Shown piece after piece: positions 24,902 through 33,794 of a stretch of DNA of 37,349 bases (the stretch's first letter is position 1; each line of letters starts with the position of its first letter). A program made the position numbers and the translations under genes. This DNA comes from CAZRGV01 sp964599655. GTDB lineage: Bacteria; Planctomycetota; Planctomycetia; Isosphaerales; Isosphaeraceae. The notes below the pieces were generated by a model. It saw only the letters and a list, made by a program, of their open reading frames with translations. It made no database searches and was not told where the DNA came from. The stretch spans positions 1-37,349 of the forward strand of contig CAZRGV010000054.1 of NCBI GenBank assembly GCA_964599655.1. Reading direction: 5' to 3'.

Positions 24902-25429
24902 TCAGGCGACACCACTGCCGCTTCCCCACTCGGAACCATAGCCGCGAAAAGCCCGGTCGGCCTGTCGGCGGTAGATGTCGGGACTGACGGGAACCTGCCT
25001 CTTTCGAGAGCCCGGCAGCGGTGTTTCGAGCAAGATCTCCAGGTCGGGGTCCCGAATCAGCATTTGCTTGATCATGGCGATCAGCTCGGGCTTGCTCCGG
25101 TGTTCCAGCGAGGCCTCCAGTTCTTCGATCTCGACAAACTCTTCAGGTCGCTCGCGCCAGGTCAACAGTAGGGCGGCGACGTGCTTGCAGTGGCCGCCAC
25201 CGCCGACCGGACAGGAGCATTCCGCGGACGTGATGCCCTTTTCGTCAAACGACGCTTTCACCCGGTACGCTTCGGCTTGCGAACCCTCGCAACGGGCCTT
25301 GATCGTCCGGCCCTGCCGCTTGGTGTCGAAGATGGCCCCGGCGCGGAAGTAGCTCTGGCCTTTCTCGAAACTCCGGGCATCGATGCGGGCTCGGATGGCC
25401 TTCTCATGGATCTTGGGAAACGTCTCCAT
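24902..25429 (-). CDS. SWIM zinc-finger protein, N-terminal part
   Basis: 175 residues. The SWIM motif CxCx(n)CxH is at residues 71-83: CSCPVGGGGHCKH, with Cys 71, 73, 81 and His 83 as zinc ligands. The N-terminal domain (ARSFEKGQSYFRAGAI) is typical of bacterial SWIM proteins, which bind DNA or proteins and often accompany SNF2 helicases; none lies in the window. It ends at TGA 24902-24904, after which the same frame stays open for another 410 codons, so the gene appears truncated. It is divergent from the ABC operon, sharing a 231-nt gap. Confidence 0.88.
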   Translation of the reverse strand: METFPKIHEKAIRARIDARSFEKGQSYFRAGAIFDTKRQGRTIKARCEGSQAEAYRVKASFDEKGITSAECSCPVGGGGHCKHVAALLLTWRERPEEFVEIEELEASLEHRSKPELIAMIKQMLIRDPDLEILLETPLPGSRKRQVPVSPDIYRRQADRAFRGYGSEWGSGSGVA

Positions 25430-25660
25430 GGTGGCGGCCTCGCCAGTGGGTTAAGGGGTCGGTCGTGTCGGTGGAATCAAGCCAGACTCTAGCTTGTGGG
25501 AGGTGTTAGCTATTCGCAACAAACGTCCGGGATCGCGGAACGGATGGAAGCGGGTCGTGGTTTTCGAAATCGCCGGTTAATAAGATGGTGGGACTGGCGA
25601 ATGCTCCATGACGTGCGGGGTCTTTCTTCGAAGCCGAAGCAAGCAGGGCTGGAATCCCGG

Positions 25661-26575
25661 ATGCTGTTCGAACTGTGCGACGTGACCAAGACCTACGGTA
25701 AGATCACTGCCCTTCGAGGGTTGTCGGTCGCAATGCCGAAGGGAGCCATCGGGCTGCTTGGCCCCAATGGCGCGGGCAAGACGACGATGATCCGCACGTT
25801 GCTCGGCTTGATCTCCTTTGATCGGGGCAGCGGCCAGGTGCTCGGGATGGACATCCGTCGCCAGCGGCTCGACATTCGCCAGGCGGTTGGGTTTGTTCCC
25901 GAGGACGAATGCCTGTTCCCGGCCTCGGTCGGTGTCGAGTTCGTGGCGTTCGCCGGTGAGCTGGGTGGCATGCGGCCTCGCGACGCCATGCAACGCGCTC
26001 ACGAGGTGCTCGATTATGTTGGATTGAGCGAGGCACGTTACCGCAAGGTCGACAGCTATTCGACCGGCATGAAGCAACGACTCAAGCTCGCCTCGGCCAT
26101 CGTCCACGACCCCAAGCTCCTGATCCTCGACGAGCCGACCAATGGCATGGACCCCAAGGGGCGCGAGGACCTCCTGACTCTGGCCCGCGACCTTGCTTAT
26201 AACAAGGACATGAGCCTTTTGTTCTCCAGCCACTTGCTTCCGGATGTCGAGGCGGTTTGTGACCACGTGATGGTTCTCGGGGGCGGGCAACTTCTGGCGA
26301 GCGGACGGATCGACGAACTGAAACGCCGCGGCGGGCGACAGGTCGTTTTGCGGGTGAAGTCGGACCAAACCCGGTTCGCCGACCGGCTGAGCCGGCTCGG
26401 CCTGGGAGTCGAAACGGTCGACGACGCGCTTCTGGTGGATCTGCCTCCCGGCCGCGAACTGCCCGAGATCTGGCAAGCGGCGCTCGATTCGGGCGAGCAG
26501 GTCCGTTCGCTCCGGCCCAGGCAGAGCACGCTGGAAGAGGTCTTCCTCCAGGCCCTGGCGGGTGGGAGTGCCTGA
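25661..26575 (+). CDS. ABC transporter ATP-binding protein A
   Basis: A 304-residue ABC-2-type ATPase. Walker A is GPNGAGKTT at about 34-42, the signature reads YSTGMKQRLKLA near 132-143, and Walker B with the D-loop is LLILDEPTNGMD. A C-terminal regulatory stretch of about 80 residues follows. ATG 25661 begins right at the nucleotide-binding domain; the frame is open to 25496 but the extra residues look non-coding. It powers the permease encoded next, whose ATG overlaps this gene's TGA by 1 nt. The substrate is unknown. Confidence 0.93.
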   Translation: MLFELCDVTKTYGKITALRGLSVAMPKGAIGLLGPNGAGKTTMIRTLLGLISFDRGSGQVLGMDIRRQRLDIRQAVGFVPEDECLFPASVGVEFVAFAGELGGMRPRDAMQRAHEVLDYVGLSEARYRKVDSYSTGMKQRLKLASAIVHDPKLLILDEPTNGMDPKGREDLLTLARDLAYNKDMSLLFSSHLLPDVEAVCDHVMVLGGGQLLASGRIDELKRRGGRQVVLRVKSDQTRFADRLSRLGLGVETVDDALLVDLPPGRELPEIWQAALDSGEQVRSLRPRQSTLEEVFLQALAGGSA

Positions 26576-27681
26576 TGCCAATCTTCGACCAGGGATATCA
26601 GCACTGGCAGGGAACGCTCGCCGGTCACGCCTGGCGATGGCTGGCCATTACCCGACAGGGGGTGCGCGCCCAACTCAAGAACCGATGGACCAAGTACCTG
26701 ATCCTTGGTTCCTGGTCGCCGGCGATCGTACTCGCGACCTTGCTAGGGCTCTGGGGGCTCTTCGAACAACAGTCCGACCTGATCAAGCCGTTCCTGTTCC
26801 TGTTTCAGGGGCTGCCCGACGAGATTCGTGAAGGGCCGCGCGCCTTCCGGGCGACGATCTGGACGATCGCGTTTCATTATTTCTTCTATGTCGAAATCGG
26901 TCTGTCGATGATCCTGGTCCTGCTCGTCGGGCCCGACTTGATCAGCCAGGATCTGCGGTTCAACGCGATGCCGCTCTACTTTTCCCGCCCCTTGCGGCGG
27001 GTGGATTACTTCATCGGCAAGCTGGGCGTGATCGCGGTGTTTCTCTCGGCGGTGACGATCGTGCCAGCGGTGCTCGCCTACGTGGTCGGCGTGGCGTTCA
27101 GCCTCGACTGGACGGTCCTCCGTGATACGGGGCGAATCCTGCTGGCCAGCGTGGGTTACGGCGCGGTGGTGGCGGTGTCGGCCGGTTTGTTGATGCTGGC
27201 GATCTCGTCGCTGACGAAAAACTCGCGGCTTGTGGGGATGATGTGGATCGGGTCCTGGATCGTCAGCAACATGGTGGCGGGTGTCTTGACCGAGCAGGTT
27301 CGCAAGGACTGGTGCCCGATCATTTCCTACACGACCAACCTGCATCGCGTGCGAGAGGCGATGCTCGATACGGCCTCGGCTCGCGACCAGATTGTCGGGG
27401 TCTACAAGGCCGCGCGCGAGGCCGCCATGAATCAGATGCCTCGAGGTCCGCGACTGCTCTTCGGCGGCGCTCGCCGTCGCGGTCTTTTCGGGGCGGCCCC
27501 ACCCCCGCCTCCACCGCCTCCTCCCGAGTTCGGCGAGGCGCGTGGCGGAATCGAGCGCCTGGCCGACGCGATGGTCGGTTCCTATCCTTGGCAATGGTCG
27601 GCCGGTGTGCTGGCGGGCCTGATTGGACTGTCGCTATGCATTTTGTCGAGCCGAGTCAAGTCGCTGGATCGGCTGCGATGA
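26575..27681 (+). CDS. ABC-2 type permease A with nine-proline tract
   Basis: A 368-residue membrane protein with about six hydrophobic helices, including LILGSWSPAIVLATLLGLWG, FHYFFYVEIGLSMILVLLVG, VIAVFLSAVTIVPAVLAYVVG and a final helix (WSAGVLAGLIGLSLCILSS). An ABC-2 motif region reads DLRFNAMPLYFSRPLRRVDY. A hydrophilic loop before the last helix contains nine consecutive prolines (about residues 307-315), a run whose translation normally needs EF-P. The gene starts within the ATPase A stop (TGATG) and overlaps ATPase B by 4 nt. Confidence 0.9.
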   Translation: MPIFDQGYQHWQGTLAGHAWRWLAITRQGVRAQLKNRWTKYLILGSWSPAIVLATLLGLWGLFEQQSDLIKPFLFLFQGLPDEIREGPRAFRATIWTIAFHYFFYVEIGLSMILVLLVGPDLISQDLRFNAMPLYFSRPLRRVDYFIGKLGVIAVFLSAVTIVPAVLAYVVGVAFSLDWTVLRDTGRILLASVGYGAVVAVSAGLLMLAISSLTKNSRLVGMMWIGSWIVSNMVAGVLTEQVRKDWCPIISYTTNLHRVREAMLDTASARDQIVGVYKAAREAAMNQMPRGPRLLFGGARRRGLFGAAPPPPPPPPPEFGEARGGIERLADAMVGSYPWQWSAGVLAGLIGLSLCILSSRVKSLDRLR

Positions 27682-28604
27682 CGCCCGTCGTCGAGTTCGA
27701 GGGCGTCTCGAAGTGGTACGGCAACGTCATCGGGATCAACAAGCTAACGCTTCGCATCCCACAGGGCGTCACCGGCCTGCTAGGACCCAACGGGGCCGGC
27801 AAGTCGACCATGCTTCAGCTCGCCACCGGACAACTCCGGCCGAGCCAGGGGACCGTCCGGGTGCTCGGACACCACGCCTGGAACAACCCAGCCCTCAACC
27901 GCCACATCGGGCTCTGCCCCGAGCAGGATGCCTTCTATGAGTGGATGACCGGCTGGCAATTCGTCCACTGCTGCGCTCGTCTCGGCGGGCTTTCCGGTTA
28001 CGCGGCGAAGGAGGCGGCCGACCACGCCATCGAATTGGTCGGCATGACCGCCAACGCCAATCGCGCCATCCGGGGCTATTCCAAGGGCATGCGACAACGG
28101 ACCAAGCTCGCCCAGGCTCTCGTGCACGACCCCGACGTGCTCTTCCTCGACGAACCCCTGACCGGCACCGATCCAGTGGTGCGTCATGAATTGATGCAAA
28201 TCATCCTGCGCATTGCCTCCCAGGGCAAGGGCGTGATCCTCTCCAGTCACGTCCTGCACGAGGTGCAAGCGGTTACGCCGAACATCGTCCTCATCAATCA
28301 TGGCCGGCTGGTCGCCGAGGGGGACATCCGACAGATTCGAGACCTGATCGACAAGCATCCCCACCGCATCATCCTGAAGTGCCCCGATGGCCGGGCGTTG
28401 GCCTCCAGGCTCGTCCGCTTCGACGATGTCGTCGGTGTCGAACTTCGTCGCGACGATGGCGCGATCCTGGTCGAGACCCACTCCCCCGACGCTTTCTATG
28501 GCCGACTGGCCGAGATCTCCCTCGAGAACGGGACCCCGATCGAGGAAGTGTATTCCGATGACGATAGCCTCGAAGCCGTCTTCCGCTACCTGGTGAATCC
28601 ATGA
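27678..28604 (+). CDS. ABC transporter ATP-binding protein B
   Basis: A 308-residue ATPase. Walker A is GPNGAGKST at about 36-44, the signature reads YSKGMRQRTKLAQA, and Walker B is VLFLDEPLTGTDP, followed by the switch His in LSSHVLHEV. ATG 27678 overlaps the permease A stop by 4 nt (ATGA); the frame runs upstream inside permease A, but that part is a shadow. It is a paralogue of ATPase A with a different C-terminal part, and presumably pairs with permease B, which overlaps it by 4 nt. Confidence 0.93.
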   Translation: MTPVVEFEGVSKWYGNVIGINKLTLRIPQGVTGLLGPNGAGKSTMLQLATGQLRPSQGTVRVLGHHAWNNPALNRHIGLCPEQDAFYEWMTGWQFVHCCARLGGLSGYAAKEAADHAIELVGMTANANRAIRGYSKGMRQRTKLAQALVHDPDVLFLDEPLTGTDPVVRHELMQIILRIASQGKGVILSSHVLHEVQAVTPNIVLINHGRLVAEGDIRQIRDLIDKHPHRIILKCPDGRALASRLVRFDDVVGVELRRDDGAILVETHSPDAFYGRLAEISLENGTPIEEVYSDDDSLEAVFRYLVNP

Positions 28605-29470
28605 GCAAGGTTCTGGATCAACAAGACTCCGAACTCGCTCCCGCCTCGGAGCCTCGCCCCGCGCCGATCCGCCTTTCGAGGCGAATCGATCCGTCGGCGG
28701 TCTGGACCCTGTTCATGATGACGGTCGCCCGGCACTGCCGCGCCCGCCGGTTGTTGGTTCTTGGCTTCTTATTTCTGCTTCCGATCGGTATCGCCCTTCT
28801 GGCAAGGCATTACGACCCTAACTATCAGCCCGAAAACGTCGAGACGGCCCTGATCTTTTACATGATTCCTCACACGCTCATCCCGATCGCGGCGTTGCTT
28901 TATGCCTCCGGGATCATTCAGGACGAGATTGAGGAACAGACGCTCACCTATTTGCTCATTCGTCCATTACCGCGCTGGCTGATCTACATGACCAAGATGA
29001 CGGCCACCATCGTCGTGACGACGCTCTTGGTCAGCCTGTTCGCAGCGGCGACCGAGGTGGTGGTCTACTGGAACTCTCCCGGGCTTCAAGAGGTTGTTCC
29101 AGGCCGTTCGCTCAAGCTGGCGGCGCTGTTTCTGCTCTCCCTCTCGGCCTACAACGCGCTCTTTGGCTGTCTGAGCCTCTTCATTCGTCGATCGCTGGCG
29201 ATGGGAGTGACCTACATCGTCCTCTTCGAGGGAATCTTCGCCAACATCGACTTTGTCTTCCGCCGAGCGACAGTCATGTATTACTTCCGGGTCCTCTCGC
29301 TCCGATGGCTCGAGGGGCGCGACCCCGGCTGGTCGATCGACCTCGACCTGGCGCCCCGTTCGTTCGAATGCGTCGTCACACTGGCCATTACCAGCGTGAT
29401 TCTGTCAGCTCTGGCGGCCATTGCCTTCACCGTCCGCGAATTCCGGGTCAAGACGCCCGAAGCCTCCTGA
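28601..29470 (+). CDS. ABC-2 type permease B
   Basis: A 289-residue protein with a proline-rich cytoplasmic N-terminus (about 1-45) and six hydrophobic helices (LLVLGFLFLLPIGIALLA, MIPHTLIPIAALLYASGII, ATIVVTTLLVSLFAAATEVV, AALFLLSLSAYNALFGCLSL, MGVTYIVLFEGIFANIDF and the last near 262-281). IIQDEIEEQTLTYLLIRPLPR is the usual ABC-2 permease amphipathic motif. Last gene of the four-gene operon. The substrate is not predictable; this type often moves lipids, polysaccharide or drugs, or handles membrane protein assembly. Confidence 0.9.
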   Translation: MSKVLDQQDSELAPASEPRPAPIRLSRRIDPSAVWTLFMMTVARHCRARRLLVLGFLFLLPIGIALLARHYDPNYQPENVETALIFYMIPHTLIPIAALLYASGIIQDEIEEQTLTYLLIRPLPRWLIYMTKMTATIVVTTLLVSLFAAATEVVVYWNSPGLQEVVPGRSLKLAALFLLSLSAYNALFGCLSLFIRRSLAMGVTYIVLFEGIFANIDFVFRRATVMYYFRVLSLRWLEGRDPGWSIDLDLAPRSFECVVTLAITSVILSALAAIAFTVREFRVKTPEAS

Positions 29471-29790
29471 GCCAGGACCGACACCCGAGCCGCCAGATCC
29501 AGAGAGCCGACCTTGCCACGGACCAAGTCGGTCCAGGTTGCCTCTCGCCCCCGGGCGAGCGGTGATCGTCCGTGTTTTCTGGTATGAGAGAGATTATTTT
29601 TGACATCACCCATGGAGTCTGATTCACTCATAGGGTCGAATGTCTTCGGGTTCGTTCGTCTCTGCGATTTCGGCATGCGCGCTTTTCCCTCGGTCCGATA
29701 CGAGATCGTCTGACCGAACGTCCCGGAATCTGTGAACAGTAGGCGACGCTCGACACGGGAATTGAGCCGCCACTTGCCTGGGCCGACGCC
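29471..29790. other. 320-nt gap before the zinc-ribbon/Ubl run
   Basis: Separates the ABC operon from the run of zinc-ribbon genes. It contains the promoter candidate listed next and a lower-GC stretch at 29570-29640. A 31-codon frame from about 29639 has no support as a gene. Confidence 0.45.
29600..29628 (+). promoter_or_regulatory. Candidate promoter of the zinc-ribbon gene run
   Basis: A consensus -35 TTGACA (29600-29605) and a poor -10 TTCACT (29623-29628) at 17-nt spacing, in a locally AT-rich stretch about 160 nt before the first zinc-ribbon gene. Confidence 0.3.
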
Positions 29791-30273
29791 ATGGACGCCA
29801 CCTTTCAATGCCTGAGCTGCGGACTGGAGTTGCCCGAGCACGAGGTTGGCGACGCTGCGAACGTGGCGCCATGCCCCAAGTGCGGTCGTGACATGTATCG
29901 CAAGCAGGCGGCGGTTCCCTCGCGCTACGGTGGTGGAGCACCGGCGGTCGCTGGAGGTGGGGTGACCCGGTCGATGCCCGCCATTCCCTCGCGCTATGGA
30001 GGGGTCGCCGGGGCCGAGCAGTTCGTCCGGCAAGAGGAGGATGAGGATGAGAACCCGATCGTCCTTCCTCACACACCGTTTGTCGTGATTCTCGGGTTGA
30101 TTTTTTCGTTCGTGCCCTTGCTCTGTTTCGCCGGGGTGATCATCTCGTTCCTGGGGTTTCGCCTCGTCCAGGACAGTCCCAAGGGAATCAAGGGGAAAGA
30201 GATGGCCATCGCTGGCATGGTCATCGGCGGTGTCATGTCCGTGCTGACGATTGTTCTGCTCGCATCGAAATAA
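29791..30273 (+). CDS. Zinc-ribbon membrane protein (DUF4190-like tail)
   Basis: 160 residues. The N-terminal zinc ribbon has CLSC at 7-10 and CPKC at 28-31. A Gly/Pro-rich linker repeats the motif P(S/A)..SRYGG (VPSRYGG and IPSRYGG) and is followed by an acidic patch (RQEEDEDENP). Two membrane helices lie at about 96-118 and 138-158, with GMVIGGVMSVLTIV typical of DUF4190-like proteins. The ribbon would face the cytoplasm. Function is unknown. First gene of a co-directional run that ends in the ubiquitin-like cluster, 52 nt before the next gene. Confidence 0.8.
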   Translation: MDATFQCLSCGLELPEHEVGDAANVAPCPKCGRDMYRKQAAVPSRYGGGAPAVAGGGVTRSMPAIPSRYGGVAGAEQFVRQEEDEDENPIVLPHTPFVVILGLIFSFVPLLCFAGVIISFLGFRLVQDSPKGIKGKEMAIAGMVIGGVMSVLTIVLLASK

Positions 30274-30325
30274 GTGCCGTTCCACGCTTCCCATCGCCGG
30301 AGTCGACGAAGAGTCGGCAGATCGC

Positions 30326-31225
30326 ATGATTGGCCGAATGAAGCCGATCCTGAACGTGCTGAGCGCCCAGGATCACACCCAGTACAAGGCGCATTATTGC
30401 GGCATTTGCGCCGCGGCCAAGCAAACGTTCGGCCGTCGAGCGTCGCTCGGGCATAGCAGCGAGCTGGTCTTCGTTTCGTTGATTCTGGAAGGGTTGTCGC
30501 CCGAATCTTATGAGCCGGGCCGCGCCGGCTGCACGGCGCTGCCGTTGATTCCCAGAAAACTGGCGGTTGGCCCGTCGGAGCACACGATGGCCATCGCGGG
30601 CGGGCTGCTGGCCACGCTTCAGCTCGACCTAAAAGACGCTCGAGAAGACCATGAGCGGCGGATCAAGCGGTTCCTTTGCCGGTCCATGGCGGATCAGCCC
30701 GGTCCGATCGATCCGGAGCAGGCCTGGCGGCAGCCGTTCATCCAGAGCGCCCTTCAGAATCTTCCGAAAGATCCGGTCGGCGAGCTGGTGGCCGGTGTGA
30801 TCGGCTCGGTCTTCCACCTGGCAGGGTATGACGAGCGGATTGTCTCCGACGGCACACGCATCGGCCACGCCCTGGGACGGTTGATGAATCTCTCGGACGC
30901 GCTCGACGACTACTTCGGTGACCAGGCGTCCGGGCGGGACAACGCGTTGCGGTCGGAGGATGGTCGCCTGCCCGACGTCGACGAGGTTGGTCGGTCTTTG
31001 CACGAGATCCTTGACGAGCTCGACGAGTTGATCGCCGGCTTGCCGCTGCATCGAAACGCCGAACTCCTGTCAAACCTGATCAATGTCCATGCAAGGGCCC
31101 GTGCCGAAGCGGCTCTGGCCCGGTTCCGCGAACGGGCCGGACTGCCGCCAGCACCGCCGTTTTTCGCACTCGCCGTTTCCTTGCCGGAGCCGGTGACTGC
31201 TCCGCCGGGTTCCGAACCCCCTTGA
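30326..31225 (+). CDS. DUF5685 family protein
   Basis: 299 residues from ATG 30326. The N-terminus carries YKAHYCGICAAAKQTFGRRASL, with the paired Cys (25 and 28) that mark DUF5685. Further Cys follow (GCTALPLIPR, FLCRSM), so metal binding is plausible. The rest is helical and acidic (DALDDYFGDQASGRDNAL, EILDELDELIAG) with a Pro-rich tail and no membrane helix. The biochemical role of the family is unknown. The open frame extends to 30251 but overlaps the previous gene without a ribosome binding site. Confidence 0.78.
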   Translation: MIGRMKPILNVLSAQDHTQYKAHYCGICAAAKQTFGRRASLGHSSELVFVSLILEGLSPESYEPGRAGCTALPLIPRKLAVGPSEHTMAIAGGLLATLQLDLKDAREDHERRIKRFLCRSMADQPGPIDPEQAWRQPFIQSALQNLPKDPVGELVAGVIGSVFHLAGYDERIVSDGTRIGHALGRLMNLSDALDDYFGDQASGRDNALRSEDGRLPDVDEVGRSLHEILDELDELIAGLPLHRNAELLSNLINVHARARAEAALARFRERAGLPPAPPFFALAVSLPEPVTAPPGSEPP

Positions 31226-31261
31226 TCAGGAGCCGGCCTTGAAAGGAGGTCGTAGGGTCGT

Positions 31262-32170
31262 ATGAGCATCAAGTTCGCATGCCCGGGCTGTGGCAAGGAA
31301 TTAACCGCCCCCGACGAAATGGCCGGTCGGCGAGCCAAATGCAAGGTCTGCGCCACGATTATGACGATCCCGAACGCGTCGACGGCAACGGAGGATGAGA
31401 TTGGTCTTGCCCCGCTCGATGAGGACGATCCGCCGATCCGCGTCGAGCCGAAACCGCGACCGGTCTCGACCGGTCCGGTGGCGGGGATCCCGATCGAGGA
31501 CGACCTGCCCTTGGCCGACGTGGTGACCCCCGGAGTCGATTATTCCCCCTCCACCGGGTTGGCTCCATCGGGCGCCGGAGCAGGTGGCGTTCAGAACCTC
31601 CAACGCCAGTTGCAGGCCATCAACCAGATGGTCGACAATCGGCGCTTCCTGGAAGCGACTCAGGCCCTCAAGCAGATCTCGCCACAGGCGAATGGCAACC
31701 CCGGCTACCATTACCTTTGCGGAATGGCCTATTCGGGCCTGGGAAATCATCCGCATGCCCTTGACCACCTGGCCAGAGCGATCGACGGGGGAATCCGCAA
31801 CCCCACGGTTTTCGCCGCCAAGGGCAAAGCCGAGCTGGAGCTGGGCCGCTATGCCAACGCCATCGAGTCGCTCGACACGGCCCTCGACCTGGCCGGCACC
31901 GACGTTCCCGACTACATGGCCGACCTGGCCAAAGCCTACGACGGCGCCAAGATGCCCAAGGACGCCGGGGCCACTTGGGCGGCGCTGGCCCAGATCAATC
32001 CGAACCATCCCGCTTTGCTCGAACGCGAGCGGATGCAGCTCGAGAAGAAAGCCAGGCGACAGCAGGAACAGGCCGCGCAGGCGATGGTCCAGATGCAAAA
32101 AGAGCAACGGGCCTCCGATACCGCGTGCTGGATCTGCATTATTCTCCGGATTCTGCTGGAGTGCCTCTGA
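31262..32170 (+). CDS. Zinc-ribbon / TPR protein with hydrophobic tail
   Basis: 302 residues. A zinc ribbon (CPGC ending at residue 10, CKVC ending at 30) is followed by an acidic/Pro-rich linker (about 40-110) and three or so TPR repeats (about 115-250: YHYLCGMAYSGLGNHPHALD, VFAAKGKAELELGRYANAIE). A charged helix and a short hydrophobic, Cys-containing C-terminus (CWICIILRILLECL) may anchor it to a membrane. A near-perfect AAAGGAGGT lies 13 nt before the ATG. Probably a scaffold for protein-protein contact. The DedA gene starts 1 nt after its stop, so the two are tightly coupled. Confidence 0.85.
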   Translation: MSIKFACPGCGKELTAPDEMAGRRAKCKVCATIMTIPNASTATEDEIGLAPLDEDDPPIRVEPKPRPVSTGPVAGIPIEDDLPLADVVTPGVDYSPSTGLAPSGAGAGGVQNLQRQLQAINQMVDNRRFLEATQALKQISPQANGNPGYHYLCGMAYSGLGNHPHALDHLARAIDGGIRNPTVFAAKGKAELELGRYANAIESLDTALDLAGTDVPDYMADLAKAYDGAKMPKDAGATWAALAQINPNHPALLERERMQLEKKARRQQEQAAQAMVQMQKEQRASDTACWICIILRILLECL

Positions 32171-32171
32171 T

Positions 32172-32780
32172 ATGGCCCTCGAGTTCGAGCAGGTCAAGCA
32201 CTGGGTGGAGATTCTCGGCCCCACCGTGGTTGGGATTGGCTCGACGATCGACAACACGGGCGTGCCGATCTTTTATGTCGCCGGCATGGCCGTTGCGTTT
32301 GGTGTCAAGGCGGGCACGCGCCCCGAATGGATGTGGCTCGCGGCGTTCCTTGGCTCGGTGGTCGGAGACCTGGGCGTTTACGCCGGAGGCCGCTACGTCT
32401 TGACCAAGGACAAGTTGCTGGCCGGCCGCCTGGGCCAGCAGATGGGTCCGACCTTGCTCGCTGGCGAGCGGATTGTGAAGAAGTGGGGGGCTCTCTCGGT
32501 CATCTTTGGCCGGTTTGTTCCCTACGTGGGCAAGGTCTTGCCGTTTCTGGCCGGCAGCTACGGCATGTCGTGGCTGACCGCCACGCTGGCCGTCGTCTCG
32601 GGCAGTTTCCTTCTGACCGGCTTTTACTACCTGCTCGGTCAGTTCGCCGTCGATCTCGTCACTCGGCAGGACAGGAGGATTCGGATTGTTTCGCTGGCGA
32701 TCGGTCTGATCGCCATTGCGGGGCTCTGGTACACCAACAGCGTGCTGAAGAAGCGCAACGAGGAACCGATCGAGCTTTGA
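32172..32780 (+). CDS. DedA/SNARE-associated family membrane protein
   Basis: 202 residues from ATG 32172, directly after the TPR gene's stop. Features of the DedA/VTT fold are an acidic membrane-embedded start (FLGSVVGDLGVYAGGRY) and the GRFVPYVGKVLPFLAGSYGM motif with the conserved Arg and Pro, plus four or so hydrophobic helices. DedA proteins scramble or flip lipid carriers such as undecaprenyl phosphate and phosphatidylethanolamine. A longer frame from 31584 is a shadow within the TPR gene. Confidence 0.9.
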   Translation: MALEFEQVKHWVEILGPTVVGIGSTIDNTGVPIFYVAGMAVAFGVKAGTRPEWMWLAAFLGSVVGDLGVYAGGRYVLTKDKLLAGRLGQQMGPTLLAGERIVKKWGALSVIFGRFVPYVGKVLPFLAGSYGMSWLTATLAVVSGSFLLTGFYYLLGQFAVDLVTRQDRRIRIVSLAIGLIAIAGLWYTNSVLKKRNEEPIEL

Positions 32781-32802
32781 GTCGATGCTCGGAGTACCGT
32801 CG

Positions 32803-33784
32803 ATGGCCGTTCCGGTGACGTGTCCGCATTGCGGGTTCGAGCAAGCGGTGTCTGAAGCGAACACCGCGTCGAGGGTTCGCTGCCCGTCTTGCCAGACTGA
32901 GATCTCATTCGAGCAAGCGTCGGATCATTCGCCCTTGCCTTCTGAAGAATCATCCTCGAATCCAAGAACCGTCGCGCAATCCCCCGCGAGGGAACGGCCC
33001 AGGCTCCGTGCGGAGCGCTGTCCGAATTGCCAGCTAAGATTCGGCGTGATGACTCTGGCGATGGGTCAGGTTGTCGCCTGTCCTCATTGCCAGAGGGAAC
33101 TCCTCGTTGAGCGGGATGGGGTCCGGCGCGTCGGGAACGATCCGTCCATGACAACGGATGCACCTTCGGACAAGATGGTTGCCCTCCCATCGAGGGAGGG
33201 AGACCCATTGGCGAGTGCGTCGTTCGACATGGATCCGGAAGGCGTCAGCGCCGAGGTGGACGACTTCGTGGCGTTCCTTAACTCACGCCCGGCGGCCTCC
33301 GTCCCTTCGGCTTTGGATGACCTCGCCGCGGCGTCCGGCTCGCAGCGCGCCTCGCGATACACCTCGAAAGTCCGAACCGTGGCGGCGGACTGCGTGATCC
33401 GCGAGGTCGTCTTCCCTGAGGATTCGACGGTCGGCCCGGCTGTCTCGAACCGGATCAAGACGCTCTTCGAGAAAGAGCGGATCTTCGGTTCGATTGTCGT
33501 GACCGACGATACCGATGTCTGGGGAGAACAGCTCACGATCGAGGATGTCGCCGCCAGCGCCCTGATCGACCCGGGCGGGTTTTTTCGTCGTGGAAGCGTC
33601 AAGCTGGCCGTTTCCTTGATCGCACACCTGCCAGGGGACGAGCCAAAGGCTGTCGAGGCCCAGGCCGTCCAGTTACCCCAGCGCGGGTCGACTCTCAAGT
33701 CGATGCGAGAGGCCGCGATCAAGTCGATCGCCACGAAGGTCGGGAACCAGACGCTTCAGGCCCTGAACGGCGCCAAGCACCTTC
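32803..33784 (+). CDS. Double zinc-ribbon protein, 5' part (runs into assembly gap)
   Basis: 327 codons before the Ns. It has two zinc ribbons: CPHC/CPSC at 7-30 and CPNC/CPHC near 73-98. An acidic linker follows, then a folded alpha/beta domain (about 185-327: CVIREVVFPEDS, RIFGSIVVTDDTDVWG, SVKLAVSLIAHLPGD) that I do not recognise. ATG 32803 has CGGAG about 8 nt upstream; ATG 32785 is an in-frame alternative. The sequence after the gap looks like its membrane tail. It sits between DedA and the Ubl genes. Confidence 0.75.
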
Positions 33785-33794
33785 NNNNNNNNNN
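33785..33794. other. Assembly gap (10 Ns)
   Basis: Ten undetermined bases. The coding frames on the two sides match only if the true gap length leaves remainder 2 when divided by 3, and 10 does not, so the ten Ns are probably a placeholder of unknown real length. Confidence 0.95.

Noticed and set aside
24902..24904. TGA as a selenocysteine codon in the SWIM protein
   Set aside because: No Sec-family domain and no obvious hairpin directly downstream; a nonsense change or sequence error is simpler.
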